A stretch of DNA of 26,228 bases from Lenisia limosa (lineage: Eukaryota; Breviatea). The notes under the pieces were generated by a model. It had not been told where the DNA came from. It saw nothing but the letters and a program-made list of their open reading frames with translations, and searched no databases. Below, piece after piece: positions 1-9,305 of the stretch. The first letter of the stretch is position 1. Each line of letters begins with the position of its first letter. Made by a program: the position numbers and the translations under genes. The stretch is from the NCBI GenBank assembly GCA_001655205.1, contig LPNZ01005326.1:1-26228 (forward strand). Direction: 5' to 3'.

Positions 1-150
1 ATGTAAAGACAGACCACCCCTTACTTGCCATCAATGTAAAGACAGACCACCCCTTACTTGAAAGAATGTAAAGAAAGAAAACTTCCCCCTTACGTGTCAC
101 GAATATAAAATTTCCTGACATCTTCCCCCTTACTTGCCATGAATGTACTG
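1..150. repeat. Tandem array that repeats an exon end plus its 5' splice site
   Basis: Units of about 32-38 bp. The first two (1-33 and 34-65) are nearly identical, each with ATGTAAAGACAGACCACC then CCTTACTTG; two more diverged units follow to about 140. On the minus strand each unit holds a GTAAGG donor (complement of CTTAC at 20-24, 53-57, 89-93 and 129-133). The last one abuts the FANCM-like exon ending in YIHGK. The array runs off the left edge. Confidence 0.8.
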
Positions 151-3100
151 ACGAACATCGGGATCAGAATCCTCTCTGGCCTCAATCTAAGAAAGTTAAC
201 ATGGAACCATATTCGCGTGGTAACAATATTATTTTTTGAGATTCAAGGTGGCGCAATAAAGGCGGAAAGCAAACCCTTGAAATAAGGAGATTGCTAATGA
301 TCTTCTGGATTCCGTTGCTGTCCGCTGAAGAGGTAAATAACGGCGTGAAATGGATTAACCAGACCTTAGCGAAGATGATGGAGTACTTGGGAAATATCAC
401 GGAAATCAATATCGTTGAGCACACATCATTGATGTGATATAACACATAAAACATTTCTTTTTAAAAAAACACAATTCCACAAAACAAATATTATTTTATT
501 TACCCCCCCCCCCCCAGCCTACACCCGGGGGTGGCTGTGAGTGCCAGAACCCTGAAGTTATGCGTTCTTTGGGCGATCTAAATGGTCAATAAAGGAGCAA
601 AGAGACAATACCATGGTCGTGATCATCGATGTCATGAGTCGGACCTCTTCAGATATCATCATAATTAGGGCTTTCCCTCAGTCCCCAAAAAAAGGCCGAA
701 TTTCTCAACAAATCTCCGAAAAAAAACGATATTTTTTTCGGTCTTTTTCGGACCGAAGGGAAGCCCTAATCATAAACCCTCAGCATACCAATGGCTTCTC
801 ACATCATGCCATCCCCAACAACTGCCGTACCCAAGATTGGAATAATTTCCAACAAACTCATACCCTCAAACAATACCATTCCACAACAAATATCACGCCC
901 ATAATAGCATTACTCCCAACATCTCACACCCAGCACACAATTGGTTTCTCATATCCACAATACCCATGATACGTTAACCCATATCCACAATACCCATGAT
1001 ATGTTAACCCATATCCACTTGTTATATGGTCATATGACCGACTTTCGAGTCGAAATGATGAACGAAGATAACACGAGGGTTTATCCCGAGTGTATCAGAG
1101 TATCATTGAGACTTGTTGGTCAATTATCATACAAGTGGATATGAGGTATCAGAATACTGCGTGGAAAATGACAGTTCACACTTGTGAAAATGATCCAAAA
1201 AGTGATATGACAATACTCTACAAATTTCACACCATCGGAATGACGTTGGCGAATGCGTAGTTTCCAGTGGCCTTGTGGGCCTCATCAACCACAATCAGGA
1301 CTATCCGATGGGCTGGGCACGATTCTGGAGGTCAATAAGCCTGAGGAATATAGAACATTCTTCATATGTTTTTAAGTATCAACTTCTCTTTTCTTCTATT
1401 TTGGGAGAGATAATGAGGGCTTCCCTACGGTTCCAAAAAGACCAGTTAAAAATATTGATTTTTATCGAGGATTTATCGAGAAATTTAGTCTTTTATTCAG
1501 CCCGTAGAGAAGCCCAAGATATAATCCAAATCATTATATTATACCACTTGAACCATGCTCCCACCTTTTTGTAAGTCCTTTTCCAGTGTTTGTGGGGTGC
1601 AGTAAATGACTCGCTTTGTCCTCCAATGGGCAAAGCGTTCTTCCCAGGGGATTTGCCCGGTCAGCTGAATGGATTCACTCTACAACTGCGGTCAGCTTGG
1701 TGCTATTTCGGTCGCGAACAAGTTTGAATTGAATCGTCCAATATCAACACTATATCAAATCAGCCTTTTCCGGATCAAAGTGTCTTATGTACAGTAATTA
1801 GTGCTTCACTTCGGATCGAAAAAAGACTGAATTTCTCGATAAATCCCTAATAGTGATCAGAATCATTTATCTAAATATCTAGATCATATGTACATATTTT
1901 ATGCACTCGGAACCCCCAAAATCCCCCTTGTGTTCGCCGCTAGCAGCCCCTAAAGGATACAGCGTATTCTAGTAGTATACAGTGACCGGGATAAGTCGGT
2001 CTTTTCCCGACCAACATACAGCCCCAGCCCAGCTCACACTTGGAATACCGGCAACAGTGCGACATGCGTGGATCTGTTGATCTACTAGGGGTCTTGTTGG
2101 TGCCATGAAAATAATCAGACCTGGGGGGGAGGGGGGTGTAAAAACAAGAAAGATACTAATAGTGAAGGTACTTCATTTGTGGGCTTGTTAAATATCATTC
2201 CATCATGAAAGTAAAATCGGTGCTTACAACTCCCAACCAACCTTCAGGAAACCACCTCCAGTAGTTGAGCATGATGACGGCAGCAACAAAGGTCTTTCCG
2301 AGGCCTGTGGGGAGACTGACAAGGGTGTTGTCCTTGATTACTGCCTGTTGAATGATAATTAGGAGGTAATAATGATAGAGATGAGTTGCGAAGTCTTCTT
2401 GTTAAAGAGCATTCTTAACAGTAGATGGATGCTCATGTTGAAAGAAGCGTCTGAATAAATTGTGATATCAATGGCTCTCAATTAAGCAAACCAGCCCTCA
2501 ATATAAGCAAGTTGGAAACGAACGAAATAACTGTTCTTTTATTAGACTGTCATAACCTCCCAAATATTTGCAAAAAAAGAAAAGTAATGAACCAGTTTCA
2601 AAGCATCATAGCAAGAAAGTTGTAAAAATGGGGGAAATAACTGGAAGTATTTGGCTGTCGAAGTGGGTGTCCCTCGCACCTGGATCATGGCTTTTTGGTA
2701 CTGTCGGATCGGCATATTCACTAAAGAAATAAATATAGAGATTTTGGCTTTTCTGACCTCCCACATAGAGTTTTCTGAGTTCCCAGTATAATGACTATTG
2801 TATACCATATGATATGATGCGGTTTGAAGAAATAATAACATTATACATGTGTAGTATAATGGGAAACAAAACAAGGTTGTATCTGACTGAAGCCGTCCAC
2901 ACAATCACTTCAAAAGATACAACATTCAGCAAACCAGGATATCCCGTCCACACCACCACTTCAAAAGATACAATATTCAGCAAACCAGGATACAGCCGTC
3001 CACACCATCACTTCAAAAGATACAACATTCAGCAAACCAGGATACACCCGTCCACACCACCACTTCAAAAGATATAATAACATTCAGCAAACCAGGATAC

Positions 3101-5173
3101 ACCAGGCTTCGAGTGTGTTCAAGTACAGGTTCTGGGGGTTTGGGTGCATTTTTATCAACCTAAAATGTCACATCTTTACCCAGGATCTCTCATGAAACAT
3201 CGGTGTGACTCACGTCAGGATAGGGGAAGACACCTGCAGTGGTCACATCCAGTCCTAAGGTCGACCCATCCCCGGGTTTCCTCCAGTTTCCACCTAGAAA
3301 ATAAATTGTAGCCATATCATAATAAGCACTATGGTTATGGGGGGAGTTGTTGGAAGATAAGGGTGACTGTTATCATAAATATCACGAAAGAATTCAATAC
3401 GCAGTCCGACCTTGACCATTGCTTGGGGCTTCTGGTTTAGGGCTTGATGGCTTCCGATTACCGCCACCTGTTTCATATTTTAGAAAAAAGGCTCGGTGAC
3501 AATACAAGATGAGAGTACATTTTTGTTTATCATAACATTTAAAGGTGATTTACCCAACCATTTACCGCCTTCAATCCCCATGATGACTTACCAAAATAGC
3601 TTGTTATACTCTGTTGCCCGCCTTTCTTTTGTTGCGGCTTTTCTTGCTGCGTAGCTGGGGGCTGCTGATACATTGGCACTGTGGTAGTAAGTATATACTC
3701 GAAAACTAATCATGCTTCTTGAACACATATAACATAATATAATGTGCCATAATCAATGTCAACGAATAAATGATAGTATTGGCCAGAACCATCCTATCTT
3801 CATCTCCCATTGCTTTGCAAGAAGCCCTCACTCTGCTCTTGGTTGGCCCTCCACGCGGATCCGCTGTCAAAGTCCTCAACCGGGTCGAAAACCTGGGCAT
3901 CTTTGAAGAAAGGCTTCGGTGGCTCTTTTGGTTCTGAATATAGTCAAAAGGAAAAAGTCGATTTGCTCCACTTAAATCTTGTTCATTTATTAAAAAAAAC
4001 TGCTCTGAAACATGCTAATATATTAAATAAAAAGCCCCCAGTTAAGGCTTTGCTACAGTTATAAAAAAAACGGAATAAATAAGCCTATTCAAAAAGAAGC
4101 CCTCCACCCACCCCGATTATCTGGATGTCCCGGGAGCCGATGAAAGGCTTGTAGGTTGTTTTGAAAGCCACCTTGGTTTGGAGCCCCCTGATTGTACCCT
4201 TTGCTGCTTTGGTTATTCCCTTGATTATACCCTTGGTGATGTCCTTGGTTTGGAACTTGATTTTGCCCGGGATGTGGCGCAAACTGTGGTGCTTGCTGGT
4301 AGTTATTCGGTCTCTGTTGTGGGACGTTGCGTGAGAACTGTTGGTAGCCGCCATGCTGTTGGGGTGGTCTGGTGTTATTACTCGGAGACTGGTAGCCTGG
4401 AATTCGTGGCGGATACGACTACAAAGTGAAAATAGTGCCATTGCTGACGTCATATTGTACTAAATTCAATCAATCATTTGAAGAACTATCACAAAATATC
4501 TGACAACATAGTATAATAGCATAGTATCATTATTAGTAATTCCATACACATAAGAAGTTATGATTTTTTTGAGTCAAGCCTAGTTGACTCTTCCGTAACC
4601 ATTGAACTGTCCCCATTTCTGTCATCCCTTTTAAAAAAACACCAATGAAAACCCTCACCTGTTGCAAGGGCTGCTGCTGCTGTTGACCCTGAAAGGAGTG
4701 AGGAAAGCTATTCGTTTGACTCATTAACTGGACAAGTCGAAAGTATACACCCATGTGGGTTATTGCGTGGTTTTTTTTGTTTGTTTGGGGATTACCCCCC
4801 CTTCTGCAGCAAACCTGAAATTGCTGATTCTGATAGATCATGGGTCGAGGCAGTGTCTGGCCTTGGGGGGTGAAGCCTGGGTTACCTGGAATGTAACCGC
4901 TGTCTTGGATTCTTGCCTTTTAATTCAATGAGTTTAAAGGAAATTGATTAGACAATAAGCTAATTTAGAAATATTTCAGACACTTACTGTATGTAAATGC
5001 ATATAACCATGCTTGTTGCACGAGGTAAACAATAAAAAAGGGGAANNNNNNNNNNNNNNNNNNNNNNNNNNNNNNNNNNNNNNNNNNNNNNNNNNNNNNN
5101 NNNNNNNNNNNNNNNNNNNNCCTCCTTGGCCATGGGGATTTTCTCCCCCCGGTATTGGAACCCCATTGTTCAT
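1..5173 (-). CDS. FANCM/Mph1-like DEAH-box DNA helicase (partial, 3' end off the left edge)
   Basis: Spliced superfamily 2 helicase of the FANCM/Mph1/Hef type, which remodels stalled replication forks and recombination intermediates in the nucleus. Motifs read on the minus strand in the right order: a Q-motif-like [12 protein letters not shown] (about 2675-2715), Walker A in [13 protein letters not shown] (about 2285-2320) followed by a WRWFPEG stretch, motif Ia [11 protein letters not shown] (about 2070-2107), [11 protein letters not shown] (about 1630-1680), the DEAH box in [12 protein letters not shown] (1275-1286 encodes DEAH), motif III in [10 protein letters not shown] (525-577), then [14 protein letters not shown] (about 274-315) and an exon with YIHGK (134-186). 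The helicase C-terminal half lies beyond the window. Upstream exons (about 3240-5173) encode a long low-complexity region, so the start at 5173 ([10 protein letters not shown]) is the least certain part; joining that region to the helicase is inference from shared strand, spacing and continuous splicing. One N gap falls in an N-terminal intron or exon. Confidence 0.82.
665..769. mobile_element. MITE-like element, copy A
   Basis: A 105 bp element bounded by inverted repeats: the left end begins TTAGGGCTTTCCCTCAGTCC and the reverse complement of the right end begins TTAGGGCTTCCCTTCGGTCC, about 17 of 20 matching. It is flanked by the direct repeat TCATAA at 659-664 and 770-775, consistent with a 6 bp target-site duplication. 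It has no coding capacity. It lies in the FANCM-like intron between the DEAH-box exon and the motif III exon. Non-autonomous DNA transposon is the best reading; the transposase family is unknown. Confidence 0.72.
950..1018. repeat. 30 bp tandem repeat, 2.3 copies
   Basis: CATATCCACAATACCCATGA and TAYGTTAACC form a 30 bp unit at 950-979 and 980-1009 with one C/T difference, followed by a partial third copy CATATCCAC. It is in the same large FANCM-like intron and abuts the dispersed repeat that begins near 1012. Confidence 0.85.
1012..1211 (-). repeat. Dispersed repeat R, copy 1 (shared with 18628-18940)
   Basis: Read on the minus strand this segment matches the plus strand of 18628-18940 in the same order: CACTTTTTGGATCATTTTCA, a TCATTTTCCRCGCAG block, CTCATATCCACT, then TATCTTCGTTCAT followed by TTTCGACTCGAAAG and CATATGA. 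It is intronic in the FANCM-like gene. No ORF or clear terminal repeat was seen. Confidence 0.7.
1415..1516. mobile_element. MITE-like element, copy B
   Basis: About 100 bp, same layout as the element at 665-769: the left end has GAGGGCTTCCCTACGG and the right end CCGTAGAGAAGCCC, inverted to each other. The right half contains GGATTTATCGAGAAATTTAG followed by TCTTTT, a core also seen near 1820 and 21450. No clean target-site duplication was seen. It lies in a FANCM-like intron. Confidence 0.6.
1798..1850. mobile_element. MITE-like element, copy C (half element)
   Basis: TTAGTGCTTCACTTCGGATC at the left end matches the terminal repeat of the family. It is followed by AAAAAAGACTGAATTTCTCG and ATAAATCC, the reverse complement of the core in the right half of the 1415-1516 copy. 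The opposite end could not be found, so it is probably truncated. It lies in the FANCM-like gene, in non-coding sequence between motif Ia and the LTGQIP exon. Confidence 0.5.
2892..3101. repeat. 51-55 bp minisatellite, four copies
   Basis: Four copies of a unit holding CCGTCCACACCA, CACTTCAAAAGATACAA and CATTCAGCAAACCAGGAT. The last motif ends at 2940, 2991, 3043 and 3098, so periods are 51, 52 and 55 bp. Changing period length breaks any reading frame, so the array is intronic, between the FANCM-like exons ending VFPYPD and carrying MPIRQYQ. Confidence 0.85.
4110..4418 (-). other. Q/N/G-rich prion-like exon of the FANCM-like gene
   Basis: In the frame entered from a TTTGTAG acceptor near 4420 this exon encodes about 100 residues dominated by Gln, Asn, Gly, Pro and Tyr, with pieces such as [37 protein letters not shown] and [10 protein letters not shown]. 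Neighbouring exons are similar: [10 protein letters not shown] near 4670-4690, [16 protein letters not shown] near 4840-4890, [15 protein letters not shown] near 3625-3675 and an acidic piece [14 protein letters not shown] near 3850-3895. Another frame is also open but basic and without low-complexity logic. The composition resembles prion-like disordered regions that drive condensation; that role is inference. Confidence 0.65.
5046..5120. other. Assembly gap (75 N)
   Basis: Run of N in the N-terminal part of the FANCM-like gene, just after the exon with GENPHGQGG on the minus strand. Part of that exon may be lost. Confidence 0.99.
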
Positions 5174-5478
5174 TGCCTTAACGACTGGGGGATGGAAGAT
5201 GGATGGCAGACAGGTGGAAGGAGATCATGATCAGAGGGATGGCGACTCCTGCTTTTAATACCTATATGGTATCATCAGTGTAGATTTCAACGTGTTTGCG
5301 GGAGTGAAAAAGGCAAAAAAGTGCTTCAAAGAAATAAAAAAAATTGCTAGTTGAAGTTGAAGATCTTGCTGATCAAGTGTATATGTTTCAGTCATCAACA
5401 AAAAGACAAAAAGTCCTCCTCTCAACTCATCTTACTCAGGAATTTCTTTGAAAATAACCTATTTTGTTCAAAACTAAC
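5174..5478. other. Intergenic, divergent 5' region
   Basis: Separates the presumed starts of the FANCM-like gene (minus) and the cysteine-rich gene (plus). It holds short A runs near 5310-5345 and a CTTACTCAGG stretch. No convincing TATA box or RNA gene was seen; both 5' UTRs and promoters must be here if the starts are right. Confidence 0.4.
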
Positions 5479-6950
5479 ATGCTTTCCCTCTCATCACACT
5501 TCCTCCCCACACTTCGGATGGTTACATCTACCATTTCTGTTCCTCTTACCTCTCGCGGATTCGCCACTATCAGTGGGATGGTTGGTCGCCACTATCACAA
5601 ACATATCTTTGGCGTGTTGATTATTTTACAATATTATGAAAAATTTGGTTGTTAGATGAAGGCAGTATAGCTCACCGTTGGTTCAATGGACAAAAGAGGA
5701 ATGTTCTTGACACTTTCGTTAGCCCGTTCTATGATATCATTTTCCACCGAGAAACCATAGAAACCTCTTCCTTTTTCATTAAATTTTCTCGATTATTGTT
5801 CTCTCGATTTATATTTGATGCAGCGATTCTTTCCTCACTGTCGCAGGTGACGTTGCAAAGCAGGTCTGCTCTCCTGACTCAGCATGCGGAGCACCTGTAA
5901 GCAAGTTGAATAATAATTAGGGCTTTACTCCGATCCAGAAAATGACTTTCTCGAGATATTATTGATATACTTAGAAAGTTTACCAATTTCTTTTCTACTC
6001 GAGTGAAGCCTAATAGTCTAACTACTTCTGCTGCATTTTGGACAAATTTGTTCACCTCCAATGTTAACCATTTTAGACCGGTATGCATGAAAAGTGCCAC
6101 CAGTCCGGACTTGATGCACTCGCCAACTTCAGAAAGAAGCCTCTCAAACTCAACTGTGCACAGGTTGCGGGATGTGTGGTAAATGTACTACTTTTTAACT
6201 TGTTTTATATGTATGGTTCTGTCTTTTTTGTTTTATTAATTTTAACTGTAAACTATTTTTTTTTGAAATACAGCGCTTTAATTCAAAACAAATTGCCAGA
6301 GCTAAAGCACACAGTATCATATTCATCTTTGATAGAACATAAACAGTCGCTTCTCTTTTGCAATCTGTCTTTGAAGTTGCAAATTGCCTGTACCCCCCCC
6401 CCCCGTGTTNNNNNNNNNNNNNNNNNNNNNNNNNNNNNNNNNNNNNNNNNNNNNNNNNNNNNNNNNNNNNNNNNNNNNNNNNNNNNNNNNNNNNNNNNNC
6501 CACGCCTTTGCTGACGACCTCGGTCTTGAAGGTGATGCATTGGCAGCCCGTCTTAAGAGTTTAAAGAAACATGGTAAAGGTAATGCTCCGGAAGGCCTCT
6601 GCGGCTCCCTGTGGTCTGGTGTGACCATTGTTGAAGAAATCGGCAACCCAGAGTGTAAGCTTTGGGTTATATAGCATGAGAGTGACAAGCAAGTTTTATC
6701 TGATGAAATTAGGTGCTAAGAAGTTGATGGATTGCTTTGAGAGCGCTGCCGGGTCCCACGAATGCGAAAAGGTGAGTGGATATGAGGAATTGTAAGTGTT
6801 AGTGCAATACAGTTTTCTCAATAATCATTCTTGGACTATTTCATATTGTTCCAGGTCATTGATAAAGTCAGCTGCCACGACTGTGTGTACATCAGTGGAT
6901 ATGTCCTGAGAAAGTGTCTTCTAACCAAAGATCAAGGTAAAGTGTGTTAG
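5479..6950 (+). CDS. Unrecognised cysteine-rich protein with a possible mitochondrial presequence
   Basis: Spliced, function unknown. The proposed first exon starts MLSLSSHFLPTLRM and runs through PLTSRGFATIS: basic, hydroxylated and free of acidic residues, as in mitochondrial targeting peptides, with a plausible cleavage site near RGFA. A possible second exon from about 5655 encodes EGSIAHRWFNGQKRNVLD. Later exons are clearer: KQVCSPDSACGAP (about 5847-5896), TGMHEKCHQSGLDALANF to QVAGCV (6076-6179), then after a gap HAFADDLGLEGDALAARLKS to IGNPEC (6500-6655), AKKLMDCFESAAGSHECEK (6712-6771) and VIDKVSCHDCVYISGYVLRK to KVC and TAG (6856-6950). About 13 cysteines occur over the visible length, many in CX2-8C pairs, suggesting disulfides or metal binding. 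No family match could be named. The N-terminal joins are weak; the exons from 5847 on join in phase. Confidence 0.55.
5917..6013. mobile_element. MITE-like element, copy D
   Basis: 97 bp bounded by TTAGGGCTTTACTCCGATCC on the left and CTCGAGTGAAGCCTAA on the right, which are inverted relatives. The interior TTTCTCGA matches the family core. It makes up over half of the 5897-6075 intron of the cysteine-rich gene. No target-site duplication is obvious. Confidence 0.6.
6410..6499. other. Assembly gap (90 N) beside a poly-C run
   Basis: The gap follows a run of 12 C ending near 6404, in the intron or exon between QVAGCV and HAFADDLG of the cysteine-rich gene. The 5' edge of the HAFADD exon is therefore unknown. 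Confidence 0.99.
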
Positions 6951-7576
6951 CCGCCAGAAACCATATTTAAAACCATGTGATGTCTTCTTTTTGATCTTTT
7001 TGTGCAATGTATCTTTTGAAAAAAGCGAAAAAGCATAAGGAGCACTGAAGGAGGACAGGAGGAATACCAATACCAAATTTTAGTAGTTTTGTGATTGTGT
7101 TCCTGAGTTTTGTAATTTATCTATAAAAAGCTGTAATATCACAATTTACCAGATATGATATGATATTGATATGATTCATATATCACATTTGAGGAACGGA
7201 AAACTAATGTTTTTCAGCTGTGTTTTAGTATTTAGTGTGGTGGTATGTAACTTGTAGGTAACTTAGAGTTTAGGAGTTTTTTATTAAACACAAACTATGA
7301 CCAAAAATAGTGGAATTTCGCACCCCCAGGTTTTAATTAATAAAATTCCCATTTTCCCTTTTCGGCGACAACGAGAAATGCGAGAAATCTAATAACAACT
7401 CTGAGTGAACTAATAATAAAGAAAGAAACTGTAAAGAAAGACTAAAGCTACTAAACAAAACAGCGAAGCGTGTAGCCCAGCCTCTCAGGCAGGTACATTG
7501 CCTGCACTCTTTAGATACAGGGGAATTAACAAAATAAACTGTCTTTAATACCGCCTCTAGGTGGATAAACGCAACA
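6951..7576. other. Intergenic, no gene recognised
   Basis: Between the cysteine-rich gene and the ankyrin gene. AT-rich, with a short ATGATATGATATTGATATGA stretch near 7156 and several T runs. An open frame on the minus strand near 7333-7611 is leucine/serine-rich and without exon logic. The ankyrin-gene promoter and the upstream 3' UTR are presumably here. Confidence 0.5.
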
Positions 7577-8944
7577 ATGGCCTTAGCTAGCCCTGATCCA
7601 GACAGTAACATTGAGCACTACACTTTTCAGGTATTCTCTTTTGTTTACAGCCTTTTATTGATTGATTAGGTGATTCGTGACGGTGGTAGACTGGAAGAAG
7701 TAGAGGGTTGTTTCAGAAGGGGTTGTGATCATCTTGCCAAAGACAAGGTTGGAGGGGCAAATATCCCCTTGTCACTATCAAACAAGAAATCCCCATTCCC
7801 CCTTGAATAAACTGACTCTTTCACCTTGTTGCTGTATTTTTTTTCCCGGCTCTTGAAAAGGCTGGTGAAAAGTCTGATGCTGTTATTTTGAATATCGCTT
7901 TTTTGCCACCCTTCCCTTTATAGTAGAGGACTTCGGTATTGTGGTGATTTGGCTTTTATTTGTTCATTACCCATGATATATATAGAACTGACTACCATAA
8001 AAAATCGTGCTTTTCTTTGATAGCGATTGGGTTTTCAGCTACTTCTAACCCTTTTCAGGATGGCAACACTCTTCTCCATTATGCCGTTGAAGTGAATCGA
8101 GTTGATTTGGTGAAGCTTCTCATTGCAAAAGGTGTCGATCCTCTTTCAAAAAGTGATGTATGGGGGGGGGGGGGGGNNNNNNNNNNNNNNNNNNNNNNNN
8201 NNNNNNNNNNNNNNNNNNNNNNNNNNNNNNNNNNNNNNNNNNNNNNNNNNNNNNNNNNNNNNNNNNNNNNNNNNNNNNNNGATAAATCTTCGACAAACAT
8301 CGAAACAGCGATTTTACCTGGGTTTTTTTTTGGAAACAGGGTGTTCCCAAGGACAAATTATTCCTTTTTTCATGGCCTCTACTCTCGTCTTTTTGCCCTC
8401 GCATTCTTCCTTTTCACTTCCCGTTTCAGAACATTTGATATTACAAATGTACGTATCACATCTGATTTTCTGTTTATAACGTATCTACAATATGATCTTG
8501 TGTTTTTGTATTTCATACCGAGATAGATATACACTACGGAGACAGGTAAGGTTGATACCAATGTCATCTTATTAGTCTTCTCATTTCATATTTTCAATAA
8601 ACCCATTTGAATGTACATTTTGGTCATTGCTATTAGGTGGGGTGGGGCTGCATTCAGCTTGCTGCCGCAAGAGGATTCCATGAGGTAGGGGAGGGGACGC
8701 ATTTTAATTTTGGCCAAGTAATGACATATTTATTGCATATCTGATCAAAGCTTTCAATATATACTTGTTTAATAAGGATAATGAGAATACATTATCACAG
8801 ATCACTAATATAAAGGTTCTTGGAGCACTGATGGGACGTGAAATGGTTTGGAACAAGACAACTGGAGAAGTCAGTTTCAGGGACTCACCTTACGTTTCCC
8901 CAATTCTGAAGTTCCCAACCAGGAAGGGGAGAGTAGCAAAGTAG
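7577..8944 (+). CDS. Small ankyrin-repeat protein
   Basis: The start exon MALASPDPDSNIEHYTFQ (7577-7630) is followed by a 40 nt intron and an exon VIRDGGRLEEVEGCFRRGCD to KDK (7671-7748). The exon from about 8059 gives DGNTLLHYAVEVNRVDLVKL and LIAKGVDPLSKSD, a canonical ankyrin helix pair with the G-TLLHYA and VKLLIAKG signatures. After an N gap, GWGCIQLAAARGFHE (about 8640-8683) is the first half of another repeat, and the last exon VLGALMGREMVWNKTTGEVS ends in KGRVAK and TAG at 8942-8944. At least two to three ankyrin units are present, so the protein is probably a small protein-protein adaptor; the partner is unknown. The 104 N gap may hide a further repeat. Confidence 0.7.
8177..8280. other. 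Assembly gap (104 N) beside a poly-G run
   Basis: Preceded by 15 G (8162-8176) immediately after a GTATGG donor-like sequence that ends the ankyrin exon. The N run probably covers intron plus possibly one exon. Confidence 0.99.
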
Positions 8945-9305
8945 TGGATACCATATTTATTAGTTTTTTTTTTGTTTCTTGTTTCAGTTGTGTTGTTTCT
9001 TCTTGGATAGTTATGTATCTGCACCGATTGTTTGACTGTTGATATTGGTATTGATGTTGCACCTTATTGATATTGAACAAGATATATATATATAATATTC
9101 AGTTGGGTGTTACTAGGTTACAATTACAAACAATTGCAAAACAACAGCAAAACAAAGGTGTATTTGGTGATCAAACTTGATCAGAGGATCAGAGGTGTCA
9201 GGACACAGATATGGATATCAGAGATATGTGGTGGGTCGTTACCCTACGTATCTCAGCTTTAAAAGCATAATCCTTTGCACTTTTTCATCTTTTCATTTCA
9301 TCAAT
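8945..9305. other. Intergenic, no gene recognised
   Basis: Between the ankyrin gene stop and the phosphorylase start. It has a T run near 8967-8975, GATATTGGTATTGATGTTG, then ATATATATATATAAT near 9080-9095 that could serve as a TATA-like element but is too far from the start to assign. A pyrimidine-rich stretch (9278-9302) sits just before the phosphorylase ATG. Confidence 0.4.

Noticed and set aside
1-150. CRISPR-like array
   Set aside because: Units are direct tandem copies with no unique spacers and contain splice junction sequence in a eukaryotic gene.
182-454. Minus-strand 90-codon open frame
   Set aside because: It overlaps two true FANCM-like exons joined through an intron; only the part with [11 protein letters not shown] is coding, as shown by family motifs and splice sites.
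941-1144. Plus-strand frame with repeated HIHNTHD peptide
   Set aside because: It is a translation of the 30 bp tandem repeat and dispersed repeat in an intron of the opposite-strand helicase gene.
2795-3077. Repetitive peptides on both strands over the minisatellite
   Set aside because: Repeat periods of 51, 52 and 55 bp are not kept in frame, so no repeat protein is encoded.
4085-4453. Minus-strand basic 122-residue frame
   Set aside because: Another frame of the same bases gives a coherent Q/N/G-rich exon with a proper acceptor; the basic peptide is its shadow.
7333-7611. Minus-strand Leu/Ser-rich frame
   Set aside because: No domain or splice partners; it overlaps the well-supported first exon of the ankyrin gene on the other strand.
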